Source: Daucus carota subsp. sativus (Eukaryota > Streptophyta > Magnoliopsida > Apiales > Apiaceae). Taken from it: DNA of 64,000 nucleotides. The notes under the pieces were generated by a model. The model did not search any database, was not told where the DNA came from, and saw only the letters and a list, made by a program, of their open reading frames with translations. The position numbers and the translations under genes are program-made. Numbering within the stretch: the first letter of the stretch is position 1; every line of letters begins with the position of its first letter. Positions 24,101 to 35,281 of the stretch are shown here, one piece after another. The stretch is from positions 1,810,779 through 1,874,778 of the forward strand of contig NC_030383.2 in assembly GCF_001625215.2 (NCBI RefSeq), given 5' to 3'.

Positions 24101-24306
24101 AGGTTGTTGAACCAGCTCTGGACAGCAGACATCCTTAGCTTTTTGCTATCAGCATCGGACAAGAGGGCATCAATCTCTTCCAACCTTTCTTGCAGGGTTA
24201 CCAGATTTTCCTGAAGATTCCAAGCCTGGATAACTTCTTCAGCTGCAAGTGAAACAAGCTTGACAACCAGGCCAGTAGCACGATCAGCTACAAATGCATC
24301 AGCCAT
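21199..24306 (-). CDS. CC-NB-LRR (NLR) disease resistance protein, RGA-like
   Basis: A single-exon 1035-residue intracellular immune receptor. Residues 1 to about 130 are an Rx-type coiled coil with an EDVARVADAFMDQL segment in the EDVID position. NB-ARC follows: P-loop GLGGQGKTT (193-201), kinase-2 LLVLDDVW (268-275; the final Trp is typical of CC-type NLRs), RNBS-B KILVTTR (299-305), GLPL (362-365), RNBS-D CFAYCSILPKD (about 416-426) and MHD (486-488). LRRs occupy about 520-1035. All nucleotide-binding motifs are canonical, so it should be a functional ATP/ADP switch. Length and the lack of introns match RGA-like NLRs of dicots. The start MADAFVADRATG is a standard N-terminus. It stands alone here with no NLR neighbours. 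The pathogen recognised cannot be inferred. Confidence 0.95.
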   Translation of the reverse strand: MADAFVADRATGLVVKLVSLAAEEVIQAWNLQENLVTLQERLEEIDALLSDADSKKLRMSAVQSWFNNLEDVARVADAFMDQLAYEVTRRKVENRSTLRHFFSTKNSILYRLKVAHKIKSIHTSFNKIFKRARDLGLQPVVQLTTTVQPREISNTPPCEDQSLIVGRDDDISFLVQTVCTNYAEDLPVIAVMGLGGQGKTTLARMVYNKDVVTDTFKKRMWVTVSDDFDFMKILNQMVVSLTSTASVLENTEGLINKLQSSLRGVKFLLVLDDVWNDRPEEWDNLRNSLLGVGGASGSKILVTTRKQKAVDVMQCVITHRVEKLSEQDSWKLFKRRAFSQGGVLETAKFVAMGRRMVERCSGLPLAIKTLGGLLRSKKSEQEWVQIQNSPRWNLDGVLSSLRLSYDNLPHSSLKKCFAYCSILPKDSRIMKDEMVRIWMALGFLLPPKGSNKLMEDIGSEYFNILLWNCLLQDGERYGGHIISYKMHDLVHDLALDISKHHSVTVKADDHELNDISKAIYVRVDEGVSNIKPPILQRNFEKVQVLYAEACIVRDLVPYPSHLIGLVLEESYGDAELPSSLSNLKYLKYLDISRCDSMYKLPDYIARLYNLQTLSVQSATQLPRKICNLINLRHILVARNYSVFKRSDMFSGIERLSCLQTLPHFVVSRDHQCFIGQLGSLKNLQGTLSLYGLGDVENMEEASKASLHTKSNIKHLKLVWRKNEDVMEEKEYNDEDVMEGLKPHTNLKELTVENFMGKKFATWITFMTNLKVITLENCKRCEEFPQLGHLPKLRVIDIYGMDNIKVISSHLCGSQGSISGENRAEETVATLYPSLRRLDLWHLPKLEEWLDPAMDASDEEPNNVLVFPQLEKLSIWRCSKLRRLPSSCYPLLKTLSIKYLGSSKLLESMSKQACGLTDLKLYNISGGVGCSSSSSSSSMNCIMAELLINNSVSFKNLSVRNLEGLTYLTLGAGLRGLSACDLPELNTINVVNGSDALKHLIISRCPNYVVFAKSVIQEGKWGGMVQNPTHQTNTWA

Positions 24307-24420
24307 TTTTATGAATGGGGTTCAGCAGAAACGAGTGAATTTGCACTAAATATTCAATTTCTGTCTGCATCAACTTGACCGATTTACACCATATTCCTGG
24401 ACTCTGATGTTTGATATATA

Positions 24421-24628
24421 CCCCCTCCGTCCCAAAATACATGTCACTTGGACTTTTTTCACGTAATTTGAGATGCAAAAATAATATACTTCTACATATT
24501 ATTTTTCAAAATATTTTTTTTCTGAATAAAGATAAAAATTTTGAAAAATAATATGTAGAAGTATATTATTTTTGCATCTCAAATTACGTAAAAAAGGTCA
24601 AAGTGACATGTATTTTGGGACCGAGGAG
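24421..24628. mobile_element. Stowaway-type MITE upstream of the NLR gene, 208 bp near-perfect hairpin
   Basis: Starts CCCCCTCCGTCCCAAAATAC and ends with the inverted complement GTATTTTGGGACCGAGGAG, flanked by TA on both sides. The two arms match over roughly 90 bp each with few mismatches, so a transcript would fold into one long hairpin. It ends 114 bp upstream of the NLR start codon, inside the promoter or 5' UTR. Confidence 0.9.
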
Positions 24629-24630
24629 TA

Positions 24631-25281
24631 ATGTTCATTGTTGTAAGCCAGTTTGTGTATTTGATCTGTTTCGGCTTTTAGTACTGATATATACCAAGAA
24701 TATACCAAGAGTTGTGTGTGGTTAGGAAGTCTGTTTTTGCGTTGTGATGTTCGAATTTGGAATAACTAGTTCATGTATGAGCTATTCAGATTTTAATACT
24801 GGTATGATCGTGTTACAGAAAAGATCGACTATTATCCAGTTCTGAGATACCAAGTCACATTATATGTATCGTCAAGGACAAATAAAGTTATTAATGTATG
24901 AGCTATTATGATTACGCATCGGTGATAAAATATGACAGTCCTGTTTACCCCTGCTCATCGGTTAGTTTCTTGTTACTTTCCATTTTTTATTTCCCCATTT
25001 TTTGTCAAAAAATAACTTGATTTGAAAAAAATATTGATTTTTAGTTTCCGGGATATTATTTTTCGAGAAAATATGTTTCATCACTTGATTATTGCAATTT
25101 TTTCCTCAAAATTGGTGAAAACTTTTCAATTTGAAAAATATTTTAAATATTTCAGAGAAATTTTCATCTTGACAATAAGTATAATATTTGTCATAAACTA
25201 AATAAGTGTAGGAAATCTTTTTCAGAAGTTTTGATTTTCAACAATAAAAACATTTTTAAGAATATAAATAAACGACTTTTT
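24631..25281. other. Intergenic; left part resembles the 3' flank of the WPP-domain gene
   Basis: 24640-24920 shares phrases with 29080-29580, such as TTCGAATTTGGAATAACT followed by an AGCTATT-containing stretch. Otherwise AT-rich with no gene seen. Confidence 0.45.
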
Positions 25282-25450
25282 TATGGTGCCCACAATCACA
25301 CAATAATCACAAATTTTCATAATTTTACTTTTATTTGATTGTCTTACACTCTTTAATAATGAGGGCCCTCTTGCATTCACAACCACACCAATCAGAACAC
25401 ACAAATTTATAAATTTTAGTGCTTAGCATGTGTCCTTGGGCACACAATAG
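25282..25450. mobile_element. Probable MITE with GTGTGCCC-type inverted ends
   Basis: The left end TATGGTGCCCACAATCACAC and the right end, read in reverse, CTATTGTGTGCCCAAGGACA are imperfect inverted repeats. They resemble those of the element at 39719-39891. Exact ends and target duplication are unclear. Confidence 0.4.
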
Positions 25451-25794
25451 ACAAACCCATAAATAAATGTCTAAAAAGGAAAAAACAATGTCTTCGAAGA
25501 CATAATAACATATTTTTTAAATAATTTTTCATTATTGAACAACATATTGTTTAAAAGTAGTGTGAAAATTAAGCGAAGTGAATATTTAATTCATAAAAAT
25601 AAGGTGAGGAAATTGTATAGCATTTCTTAATAAAAAAGACATGAAAAGTGGATTCTAATTTTTATGAAAGAACTAGCATAATGTTGGAGTACATTTTTTA
25701 ACAAATTATTTTAAATTTTGGAATTACCATAGGTGTCGTTGGATCTCTTATCTCTTATTATAGAATCTTTGCTCTACCCAATTTTAATCTTTAA

Positions 25795-26592
25795 GGCCAT
25801 CTCTAGCTGTTGTGATCCAAAAATTCAAATTTGGATCACTAATTGATCCAAATTTCTGACCAACTCAGCAGCGTGATCCAAATTCTGATTCAAATTATTT
25901 TTTGTATATTATATTACATAAATTTTATATTAAACTATATAATCTTAAATTTAATGTTTAATTATTATTAACTACTTATATTATATTCAATTAATTAATT
26001 TAATTACTTTTTTAACATCGATAATTATATATTTAATTGCTAATATTATTAAACAAAATAATGTGCTTGATGATTTCATAAAAAAAGATGAAACTCAAGA
26101 TCCCAAAATGATATGAATATTTACCGACAATATTTTGATTATCTCGGAGGAAACATAGATAATATGTTTGATTAAATCAAAATTTTATTTATCGTACTGT
26201 TCTCTATTCATTTCCCGATATTGTGATTTTATTTTATGCATTTTTAATACTTTTTATTTTATGCTTGTACTCTTTTTTTTAATTTGAATGAAATTTACTT
26301 TCCTATTATTCTTAGTTTTTATTAAAACATTAATTTAATTAATTGTTAAATATAAACTATTATTAATTAAATATTAATAATCACATATTAATTTTAAGTC
26401 CGATAAACGAAAGATTTAGAAATAACAAAATCATTATTTTATAATAAAGTAGGTGATCCAAATTTGGATCAGTGAACAGTGGTATCCAAATTTAGATCAG
26501 TACTATTTACTTATCCAAATTTGGATCACTGTTGGAGGAGAATTTGGGGTAATCTGCCTCAAATTTAGATTTTTGGATCACTGGATTTGCCC
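25795..26592. mobile_element. PIF/Harbinger-like element, copy A, 798 bp
   Basis: Imperfect terminal inverted repeats GGCCATCTCTAGC and (reversed) GGGCAAATCCAGT are flanked by TAA on both sides (25792-25794, 26593-26595), the 3-bp duplication of PIF/Harbinger. Subterminal regions carry several inverted GATCCAAATTTGGATCA words. The interior matches copy C at 51148-51861 in inverse orientation, including a remnant coding-like stretch (CAATATTTTGATTATCTCGG). No transposase is encoded. Confidence 0.8.
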
Positions 26593-26595
26593 TAA

Positions 26596-27676
26596 CAATC
26601 ATGTGAACAAATAGAGCCTCATTTTAAAATTTTCATAAAAAAAAACAAATACGAGAAATTGCTACTCATTCTGTTTGAATATTTTAATCTTTCAAATTTT
26701 TCACACGTATTTTGATCGCATATTTAAATTAATATTGTTAAATTATTTTAATAAATAAAAATATCAGAATCATATTTTAGTCAAAAAGGTATAATTTAAA
26801 AATATTTCGAGGAGCAGTTTCGAAGACAAAGTAAAACTTCCTCGCTCTAAATGATCCTAAGGCTTGCTTGGCATAGTCCTATTTGGTCCCAAGGGTTGAG
26901 ACCCGTTAGTTTAAATATTTATGTGTCATTCCATGTGTCATCTAAGTGGCATTTTTAGATGATATGTAAAAAGAAATATTCTTCAACCATCATCCTTTAA
27001 CAAAAAGAATATAGATAATCATGTTTGATTCAATAGATTTGTTGAACTAGTAAAACTATTATGTATAATTTTAACTTGACATAATTATACATAATCTTAT
27101 TGGAGTGTTCTCCTCACCTGTTAGCAAAATACTTGTATAAACAATTTACATAATCATTATAGCTAACAAATTTAGAAATCATAGAACTTGGTGAACCGGA
27201 CTTTGATATTCTACTCTTAAAAATAGGTGAGAAGAGTGACGAAGCTAACATGTCCAATTAGGGGGCATCAACTATTTTGTTTTTAATTTTTTGATTGTTT
27301 TATTTAATTTAAATAAATAGTAGATACATTTTTAAAAATTTAAAAATATTTTCTAAACACTATTTATAAAAAACGTGCGAAACTCAATATATAATATTTT
27401 ATAAATTTCGACAAATGACTGTGTGATATTGTTGATAAACACAAAACAGTTTTAAATGAGTGAATCAAGTCAGTTTTATAACCATTTGATATATATTTGG
27501 ACGCATTACCACTTGCTTGATAATTAACCTCTAATTTTCAATATCTTGTCATTGGCATAATTGAGTGGCTCGCGTATTTTATCTTGTCTAATGAGACCCT
27601 CTTATCCACATGAATCACTCAATATTTTATCAAGGCACTTGCTTAGGAATGTGAGCTTTTGTTTCAGGGTTTTTAA
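26596..27676. other. Intergenic AT-rich sequence, nothing recognised
   Basis: No coding signal seen. Only short ORFs with low-complexity composition. Confidence 0.5.
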
Positions 27677-28360
27677 GACTAGCTCCAACCATACATCTAA
27701 ATTTAAATCACCAAATGATCCAAATTTAGGGCGAGATCCAAATCCTATTCCAACCATGTAATCCAAATATAGATCCAAATTCACTCATTCTTATAATATT
27801 CATATATTTTAATTTTAAATATTTTAAAAAATGATTAACTAATTTCATTATTAATTATAATAATGCAATTAGCAACGGGACAAAGATAAAATATTATAAA
27901 ATAATTCGAAAAACTTAAAACGGTACATACAAATAAATTAAAATCATTAAAATATTACATTAAAATACTAATTCTAAGAATTAGTATATTTTTCCCACAA
28001 ATGCTCAATAAGTGTATTTCGAAATTCAAGATGGGCAATATTTATCTTTGATTTTTCAGTAGCGATTGATAAATTGTTGAAATTTTATGTATTTTGAAAT
28101 TTTAATTTATAATTAATCGTTGTTTTAATTATATTCTAATCTTAATTAATCTATCTTTAATAACATTAACAAAATCATCAAATAATAAAACTAATAATAT
28201 TTTAATGTTAAAAAGATTTGGATCAGTGAATAGTAGTGATCCAAATTTGGACCAGTACTATTCAATGATCCAAATTTGGATCACTTTTTATGCCACGGTT
28301 GGAGCGGTTTGGAGCAGAACTGCCCCAAATTTAGATTTTTGATCACGGCTGGAGATGCTC
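27677..28360. mobile_element. PIF/Harbinger-like element, copy B, 684 bp
   Basis: Ends GACTAGCTCCAACC and (reversed) GAGCATCTCCAGCC, with TAA on both sides (27674-27676, 28361-28363). It shares the subterminal GATCCAAATTTGGATCA words with copies A and C but has a more diverged interior. It ends about 200 bp upstream of the WPP-domain gene start, so it lies in that gene's promoter region. Confidence 0.8.
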
Positions 28361-28561
28361 TAATGAGACCCTCTATTTCACACGAAACATTAATTTTTTA
28401 TTCAGAATATACTTTACATACTTCGAAAGCATTAAAATGCGCGTCAATTATGGGACTCGATTTCACGCTAAACCCGTCTGTTTGCAATTTTTTACATACA
28501 AACATCCAACTTCAGATTAAAATACAATATCTTTCTCTGTCCTTAAACTCAAAACACCAAA

Positions 28562-28996
28562 ATGAGTGACCAAATCGACGAAGATTTCAAAACACCCACC
28601 ACAACCATGGCAGAAACCGACGACAAACCACCGCAACCCTCCCCTTCCATCTCCAAATCTCCGGTGACCTTCGCCATCTGGCCCCCCTCCCAACGCACCC
28701 GCGACGCCGTCACCAAACGCCTCCTCGAGACGCTCTCCTCCCCCTCCGTCCTCTCCAAGCGCTACGGCACGCTTCCCGAGGAAGAAGCGCAAGTGATCGC
28801 CGCCAAGATCGAGGGCGAGGCGTTCGCCACCGCCTCCGCCGCCGCGTCGCCCGATGACGACGGGATTGAGATTCTCCAGGGCTATTCCAAGGAGATTAGT
28901 AAGAGAATGCTGGAGACTGTGAAGGCGAGATCTGCGGAATCGCAGGCTTCGAATGAGGTGGAGAGTGGGGGAGATGCGAGTGCTGACACTAATTAA
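28562..28996 (+). CDS. MAF1: WPP-domain protein, MFP1 attachment factor 1-like
   Basis: An intronless 144-residue protein. The acidic/Pro-rich N-terminus (1-34) is followed by FAIWPPSQRTRDAVTKRL with the diagnostic Trp-Pro-Pro at 40-42. A helical region (SKRYGTLPEEEAQVIAAKIEGEAF, about 65-88, and EILQGYSKEISKRMLETVKAR, about 103-123) completes the WPP domain; the tail is acidic. The family (MAF1, WPP1/2) sits at the plant nuclear envelope and Golgi. The WPP domain is the targeting module shared with plant RanGAP, and these proteins contribute to cell division and root growth. Length matches the family. The coding region is much more GC-rich than its surroundings. An in-frame Met at residue 16 is an alternative start. 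The promoter is bounded by Harbinger-like copy B about 200 bp upstream. Confidence 0.93.
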   Translation: MSDQIDEDFKTPTTTMAETDDKPPQPSPSISKSPVTFAIWPPSQRTRDAVTKRLLETLSSPSVLSKRYGTLPEEEAQVIAAKIEGEAFATASAAASPDDDGIEILQGYSKEISKRMLETVKARSAESQASNEVESGGDASADTN

Positions 28997-31017
28997 CACC
29001 AATTAGCAGCAATTAAGAGCAATTAGGGTTTGGGGATTTGGATCTCGTGTTCCGATAAATTTCTATACTGTTACTATGTATTAGTGGTTACGATATGATG
29101 TCTATGATCTACGATGTGTTATCAGGTAGTTTGTGGTAGTTGCGGTATTTGAATTTGGAATAACTTGTTGACGTTGATATGTTTGAGCTATTGTGATTAC
29201 GTTACTATGTATCAACTGTTAGATTTCGGTGTTTGATATATAATGTTTGTTGTTATAAGGTAGTTTGTGTTTTTTATCTGTTTCAGATTACATTGTTGAT
29301 ATTGTTGTGGTGTGTTGATTAGGAATACAATGTTGATATCAGGGTATTTTAAACTAACAAGGGAGGCTCTGGATTTTATTTCTAGGCGTACAAGTAACTA
29401 CATTTCTCTGTATAGCTTTTAGATTTTGATATCTACCAAGTGTTCTGTGTCATTACGTGGTCAGTGGCTTGTTCTGTTTTGCTTAGGTTAGCTGTGACTT
29501 GTGATATTCGAGTTTGGAATAACTTGTTAACATTGTCAGTATTAGCTATTTTGATTTCGTAGTGGTTTTGTTCGAAATGTTTTGTTTTTTTGACATGTGT
29601 GGTTTTATGTCTTTAATAATGACTAATTTGTCGGAGGATAAGGTATCTTGGACAAAGAAATTGAGCTTAGGTTATCAGAGAAAACTGCCCATGGAGGGTC
29701 TGAAAATTTTGTTGTAGGGCTATGAAGGTAGAGGTGAGACCGCAGTTTAGACAAAGTGACTAAGTTCTGATTTCAGGGTTCACATTGGATTCTCCTGTGT
29801 GTCGTTTATGTATTTGCTCTTAGGATTCTGTATCTGATATATACTCCGTGTTAGTCTCTGTTTGTGCCATGTTTTTTATATCTGTATTTTGCTGTGATAT
29901 TTTGGATTATTTATGATGGATTATGATTACGTGTATATGCATTGATTATTAAAGGATAATTGCTTGAATGTTTGATGTTTGCAGTGTGTTATGTTACTGA
30001 TTATTCATACCATAAACAGTTAACGTATCTCTAGTACCTCAAAAAGATTCAAATATTCAAGTATGTCGAATTCATTCAGGTAAGCACTTCTAATTAGTTG
30101 ATTTTTCTATGCTGGGCTTAGACTATCTTTTCATACATGGACCAGGATATTACCTCTGTTCCTGCTTCTGTACGTAGATTCATTGTGGCAACTTAAAGCT
30201 TGCTCTAAGTTGATATTTCCTGATTAGTGTCATCATTTCTTGAACGATACTACAAATAAGGATGATTCTCGCTTGAGAATACATCTTACTGATTAAGCAC
30301 TTTACCTTCTAAAGTTTGCTCCAGCTCAACTACAGAAGAGCTTGATGCCATTAAATTCTTCAGGTATAATAATTGGTTGGAATGTTTGTTGTTTACGGTG
30401 GATTATAGTTCTAGGCTTACAAGCGGTATTGCCTGTAAGCACATCAGAGTAACTAGAAAGGGGGTTTGCTGTGTAAAAAGACCCTCCCTGAGTTGGAAAT
30501 CACTTGCTTACGGTTTCATTGGCCTTCGTCTGATATGTAATAAGCTACTCGCACATTGGAAGTGTTTGACGCCCATCACACCCGGTTGAGTATCGTTTTG
30601 TAGGAACCCAACCATATATGCAACTTATCAACATCGAAGCCTTGCCCGAAATAGAGAAACTAGGTCACAGGAGTTTTAAACATTACATATGACACTAGAA
30701 GGGGCTTTGTTGTGTAAAAAGAGCTCCCTGAGCCAGAAATTAACTTATTTATGGTTCTTTCGGCCATTGTCTGATATTGGATAAGTTAATGCCGAAATTT
30801 AAATAGAGAGAAACGTGAGTCATGAATTATTATTGAATGGGCAAATCTAGAAAACATGGTTACCAGAACAAGAATGGGGGAGAAAGGTGTCGGATCCCAC
30901 ACTGTAGCCCACTTAGGCCCACTGTTAATATAGCCCCTTGAAAGTGAACTGCTAATGAAGTTTATTGGGCTTGTGTGTGCAAGATTTTATTCCTGGATTT
31001 TGGATATACAAATTATA
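28997..31017. other. 3' flank of the WPP-domain gene and intergenic DNA
   Basis: T-rich sequence with internal repeats. The phrase TTTGGAATAACTTGTT recurs near 29155 and 29515 with similar surroundings. No convincing ORF; the 70-codon ORF at 30377-30589 lies in repeat-like DNA. Confidence 0.5.
30440..30785. repeat. Diverged direct repeat pair of about 105 bp
   Basis: 30452-30545 and 30685-30785 share the order ACTAGAAAGGGG(G/C)TTTG, TGTGTAAAAAGA, CTCCCTGAG and TCTGATAT. This is an old local duplication of unknown origin. Confidence 0.55.
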
Positions 31018-31294
31018 CCCCTCCCTCCGTTCCTCTGAGAAGTATACGTTTGGAATGGACACGGAGAAAAGTGTATAAGTAGTGTAAAGTAATGAGAAAG
31101 ATAAAGAAAAGTAGATAAAATGGTGGGACCCATGCATATTTAATTGATAGATTTAGAAAAGTAGATGGAAATAGTGGGTGGGTGGTATTTTTATATTATA
31201 AAAGTTTACTATTTTGGGAAAGTTTCGAAATGTATAGAATTGAATGGGACATCCCGAAAAGAAAAGTGTATAAAATTCAAAGGGACGGAGGGAG
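31018..31294. mobile_element. Stowaway-type MITE, about 277 bp
   Basis: Ends CCCCTCCCTCCGTTCC and (reversed) CTCCCTCCGTCCC, flanked by TA on both sides. The AT-rich interior repeats AAAGTGTATAA near both ends. Confidence 0.8.
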
Positions 31295-34140
31295 TAAGTC
31301 GTAGACAATTATACGGTTTGTGCAAATTATAAAATTATACGGCTTGTGCGTAGATTATACGGTTTGTGTGGAGAACTTATAAGTTAATTTCTAATTAACA
31401 ATTAGAATTTAAGAAGTTGAATTTTTTTTCAATAATTTATTTTATTTTTGAAATTTGATTTTACAAATATAAATAGGACTATTTTAAAATATAATTTATA
31501 ATATTTTATTTTATTATTATATTAATAATTTTTATATCTGATAAGTTGTAAATTTTAAAAAAAATAAAATAAAATTCAAACCATAAATTAAAAGTTATTT
31601 TTCGTCCATAAATGACTTCTCACGTTTAAATAATAAGCACTTTTTTGAGTTAATCCAAACAAATTTATCATATATGTATTGAGAAACCGTATATTAAATT
31701 GAAAATGAGGTATTTACTTTCTTAATTTGAAATTCGGATTATAGTTAATTAGTAGATTATGATTTAAAAATTAGAATGATTTGGATAATTTGTCTTACTA
31801 GTTATTTAATTGGTCATCATAATGACTATTTATAGGTGAGTAAACTTTTTGACAGTTTTAATTTTAATTTTTTTAAAAGTCAACCATGTAACAATTCAAA
31901 ACTTTATTAATACATGAAAGTTTTTACACAATAAAAATATAAAATCTCCGTTAGATTTTTGTGTTACTAGAAACAATATAAATAAAATAAAAATTACATA
32001 CTTCAAATTTTGAATACATTTTGAATTTTGAATTTTGAATTTTGAATACATGTTGAATTTTGAATTTTGAATAAATAATATCATATAATTTTATTGTTCA
32101 TAAATGATTTTTAATATATGCGGTCAAGCCTTATGGCTTGTTTAGTGACTTTTAATAGTTTGAGTACCATTTTGGGGGCCATAATTGATGACATGATTGT
32201 GCCTTTAAGAGGTATTTTGGGGTCATATTTGATGACTAGTATATATTAGTATATTATTTTATTGATAATTATTTAGAGTATTATTTATTGTATTAAATTG
32301 CACTTATCGCTTGTTAGCTCTATCTTAATTTTTGTGTATATATAAATCTAAATATCAAATACTACTAGTAAGCTTATATGTACTACTTATGGAATATTTA
32401 TTTTATTATATTTATAATTTAATGTTCGTATTTTGCACTTTAGAGGTTAAATATTAGTAATATATTTTTATATTATAATTTTTATCAAAACGAGAATGAT
32501 TAATTTACCGACAAAAATATGAAATTTTTAGTTTATGTTATTATTGTTCTCATAAGAAAAACTTAGAATGATTTATGAATATTTTAGTACTTGTGTGTCT
32601 AAACAAAGTTCTCGCTTTGGTTAGACATTTAATTTTTTTATTATTATCTCATATTTTTCTAAGTTCATAACTTTTTGTTAATAAGATGTTATGTGTTTGT
32701 TAAGATTTATATGAAATAATTGGATTAATTTTTCCTCCTAATATATATACTTTTTCTACTCAATTAATTTATCTTTCTTATGTTTCTCTTTGCTTGTTTT
32801 GATTTTCAGGATCATGGAAGGGAATTTTATGGGTTTTTTTATTCAGACTTTAAAGTCTTATTATCTAAACGTCCGGAGATACTTTCGTATCTTTCGGTTA
32901 GATGATAAACTTTATTGGATGAAAGAAATCCTTGTTGCAGTTATTGTATCTATGATACAACTCATCTACGAGTATGTAGATCCTGAAAAAAAGAAAAAAA
33001 ATTACATACAAACTAGCATTTTCCATCTATCTAATTCTCTCTCCAAAACTTATTAAATTATTTTCACATCATAACAAACGCATCAAAAATCAGAGAAGCA
33101 GATTTTCTGTTAATTGTAGCTCAGCTTGTTCATCCCCAAACATGCACTATCTTCACACCATATCAAAAGTACTTTAATGCGTGCTTGAGTAAGTGCTTCG
33201 AATAACGTAATTATGTGCACCAAGCATTTTCCTTAAACAATTGTCAATGTTCTGGTCACTTTTGATCAAAAACAGTCACATTTTGACAGTGACCTTTTGG
33301 CATTTTTCATGTAGTGTGAGCTTGTGTTGTAATCTTTGATTGAAAGTGTTACAAAGTGATTGTTAACTATGAAGGAAGGCTACTGAATGTACAGGGATAG
33401 ATCACTGAAAGAGATGTAAAGATAACTACTGCAAGCTTTATGTATACAGATAAATGTCATCACAAGACTCTGCTGAAAACCAATTTCAAGAATACAGATA
33501 AGTATTGTTAGTCTGTGCCATGAAATTGATATAATCATGTCAAGGAAGAATCATCGAGAATAAATATCAGAGGCAGGGGGGCAAACTGTAACATCACTAT
33601 ACCAAATCGACAAAGAAATGAATGCAGCCAGGTATATAAGTCAACAGTGTATGCGAGTACATCTGGTTTGTTGCTCTTTTAAAATCCTATTTATGAGATA
33701 GAACCCTTGACAAGTACGGCCTCGATATAACATGGTTGTTATCCTTTTTAAGTATACATTAAACTCCTACCTAATATGGTTGTTACCCTTTTAAATACAT
33801 TAAACTCTTGCATCTTGATTTGATGAAGGGGTGGACAATTACATGGCCGCGAAGATATTTTCTACAGAGGCATATGTTTACACTCCAAAGTTTGAGCACT
33901 AACTTTGGGAAACCATCACTGAAAGTATTCCCGGCGGCCTGAAGGTATGTCTGCAACACACAGTTTTGAATTAGCAATGTCGATGGACCATTTACATTGG
34001 ACAGCCAGAATAAATAGTAGTTGGATGATTGTTTGCTTTCTGTGGATACAGAGAGTGGTATCTTTCATAACACATTAATGTCATGGTTTTCTTTCGTGCA
34101 ACTATATGATCAGAATCTAAATAAGTTGGGATTGTTTTAT
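31295..34140. other. AT-rich intergenic stretch
   Basis: No clear gene. It contains a GAATTTT-type minisatellite at about 32007-32072. A possible exon-like ORF at 32811-33056 (starting MEGNFMGFFIQTLK) is preceded by a pyrimidine-rich tract ending TTTTCAG, like a splice acceptor, but I recognise no protein family and the region is very AT-rich. Confidence 0.4.
32007..32072. repeat. Minisatellite of GAATTTT units
   Basis: Tandem TTTTGAA/GAATTTT units, with two interruptions by ATACAT/ATACATG. Confidence 0.8.
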
Positions 34141-34390
34141 AGAGGGTGTTTGTTTACGGCTTTTAAGCCCAACTTCTAGTTTATAAGTTAGAAGCACTTA
34201 TTTGTACTGTTTGTGTAAAAAGTCAAGAAGCACTTATAAAAAGGTAGAAATGCTAGCTTTTGTTTCAGGACTTCTGCTTATTTTCCAAACACTTTAATCA
34301 CTTATAAGTCTTAACTTGCTTCTAACTTCTACTCTACTTCTTTATTTTAAGCAAGAATCACTTATTTTAAGTTCACTCAAACGGCCCCAT
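34141..34390. mobile_element. hAT-like MITE, about 250 bp
   Basis: The left end GGGTGTTTGTTTACGGC and the reversed right end GGGGCCGTTTGAGTGAAC are related inverted repeats. The inner AGAAGCACTTAT / ATAAGTGATTCTTGC segments also mirror each other. A relative lies at 45889-46095 in opposite orientation, sharing GTTTGTGTAAAAAGTCAAGA. No clean target duplication was found. Confidence 0.6.
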
Positions 34391-35281
34391 AGTCTATGAT
34401 CTCTTTATTAACAAGTGGAACTATTTTTAGTGAAACTCATATTAATACAAAATTAAATTTATCCCTGTCTTTCACAAAATTGTTAGAGGAAGAAGGTGGC
34501 ATAACACTGATATGAAATCTAAATTATTGAAAATGAAGTCATCTCCATTATTACTATTTAAACAATCATCCATGTTGCAGCGTGACATGAAAAGAAAGAT
34601 ACACAAAATAAATGTCAAAAAAATTTGATAACAAATTAGTTTTGATTAAGATAAGGTTATTTAACTTTGAAATTTTGTTAAAATTTTATAATAATTTGTT
34701 AAATAGCTATGTAAACAATTATCATTACTAGATCAACATGAATTTCAACTAACTTATATTTACTTATCAGGTTTTATTTAGACCCCTAAACAAGTCATAT
34801 ATAAGAAGGACCATTTTTATCTGGTCTCCTTTACAAATAGAATTATTTTTATCTGTTTGTATTTAAATATGACAATCAGTTTATCCAATCAAATTTAATC
34901 CCGATCTTTTTAAATAATACTGCAAAAAAAATGGAGATAAAATTCCTACCTCTCACTAGAAAGATTTATAAATTCACTCAAATTTTGTTCCAGATTTTTG
35001 CCACGGTTTTACTCCAGAAATTTATGGAGCCAGAAACAATTCAATTACAAAATAAATAATGTTATGTCACCCCAAATTGTCTCAAATATTTTCCGGGACA
35101 ATAAACAGTTGATTTTAATTAGCATTGTCAAAACAACCCCTTATTTACGATACTTGCCAAACTTTCAGCCACGGCCTTTGGCCCCGCTGGCTACTCCAGT
35201 GTCCAGTCAACATAATACTTGCTTAAATAAGACCTAAAGATCCTAGTGTTAAAGAACACTTGAGTTTCAAGTTAGACAAAA
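34391..35281. other. Intergenic, upstream of the CYP81-like pseudogene
   Basis: AT-rich, no ORF of note. It would contain the former promoter of the P450. Confidence 0.5.
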
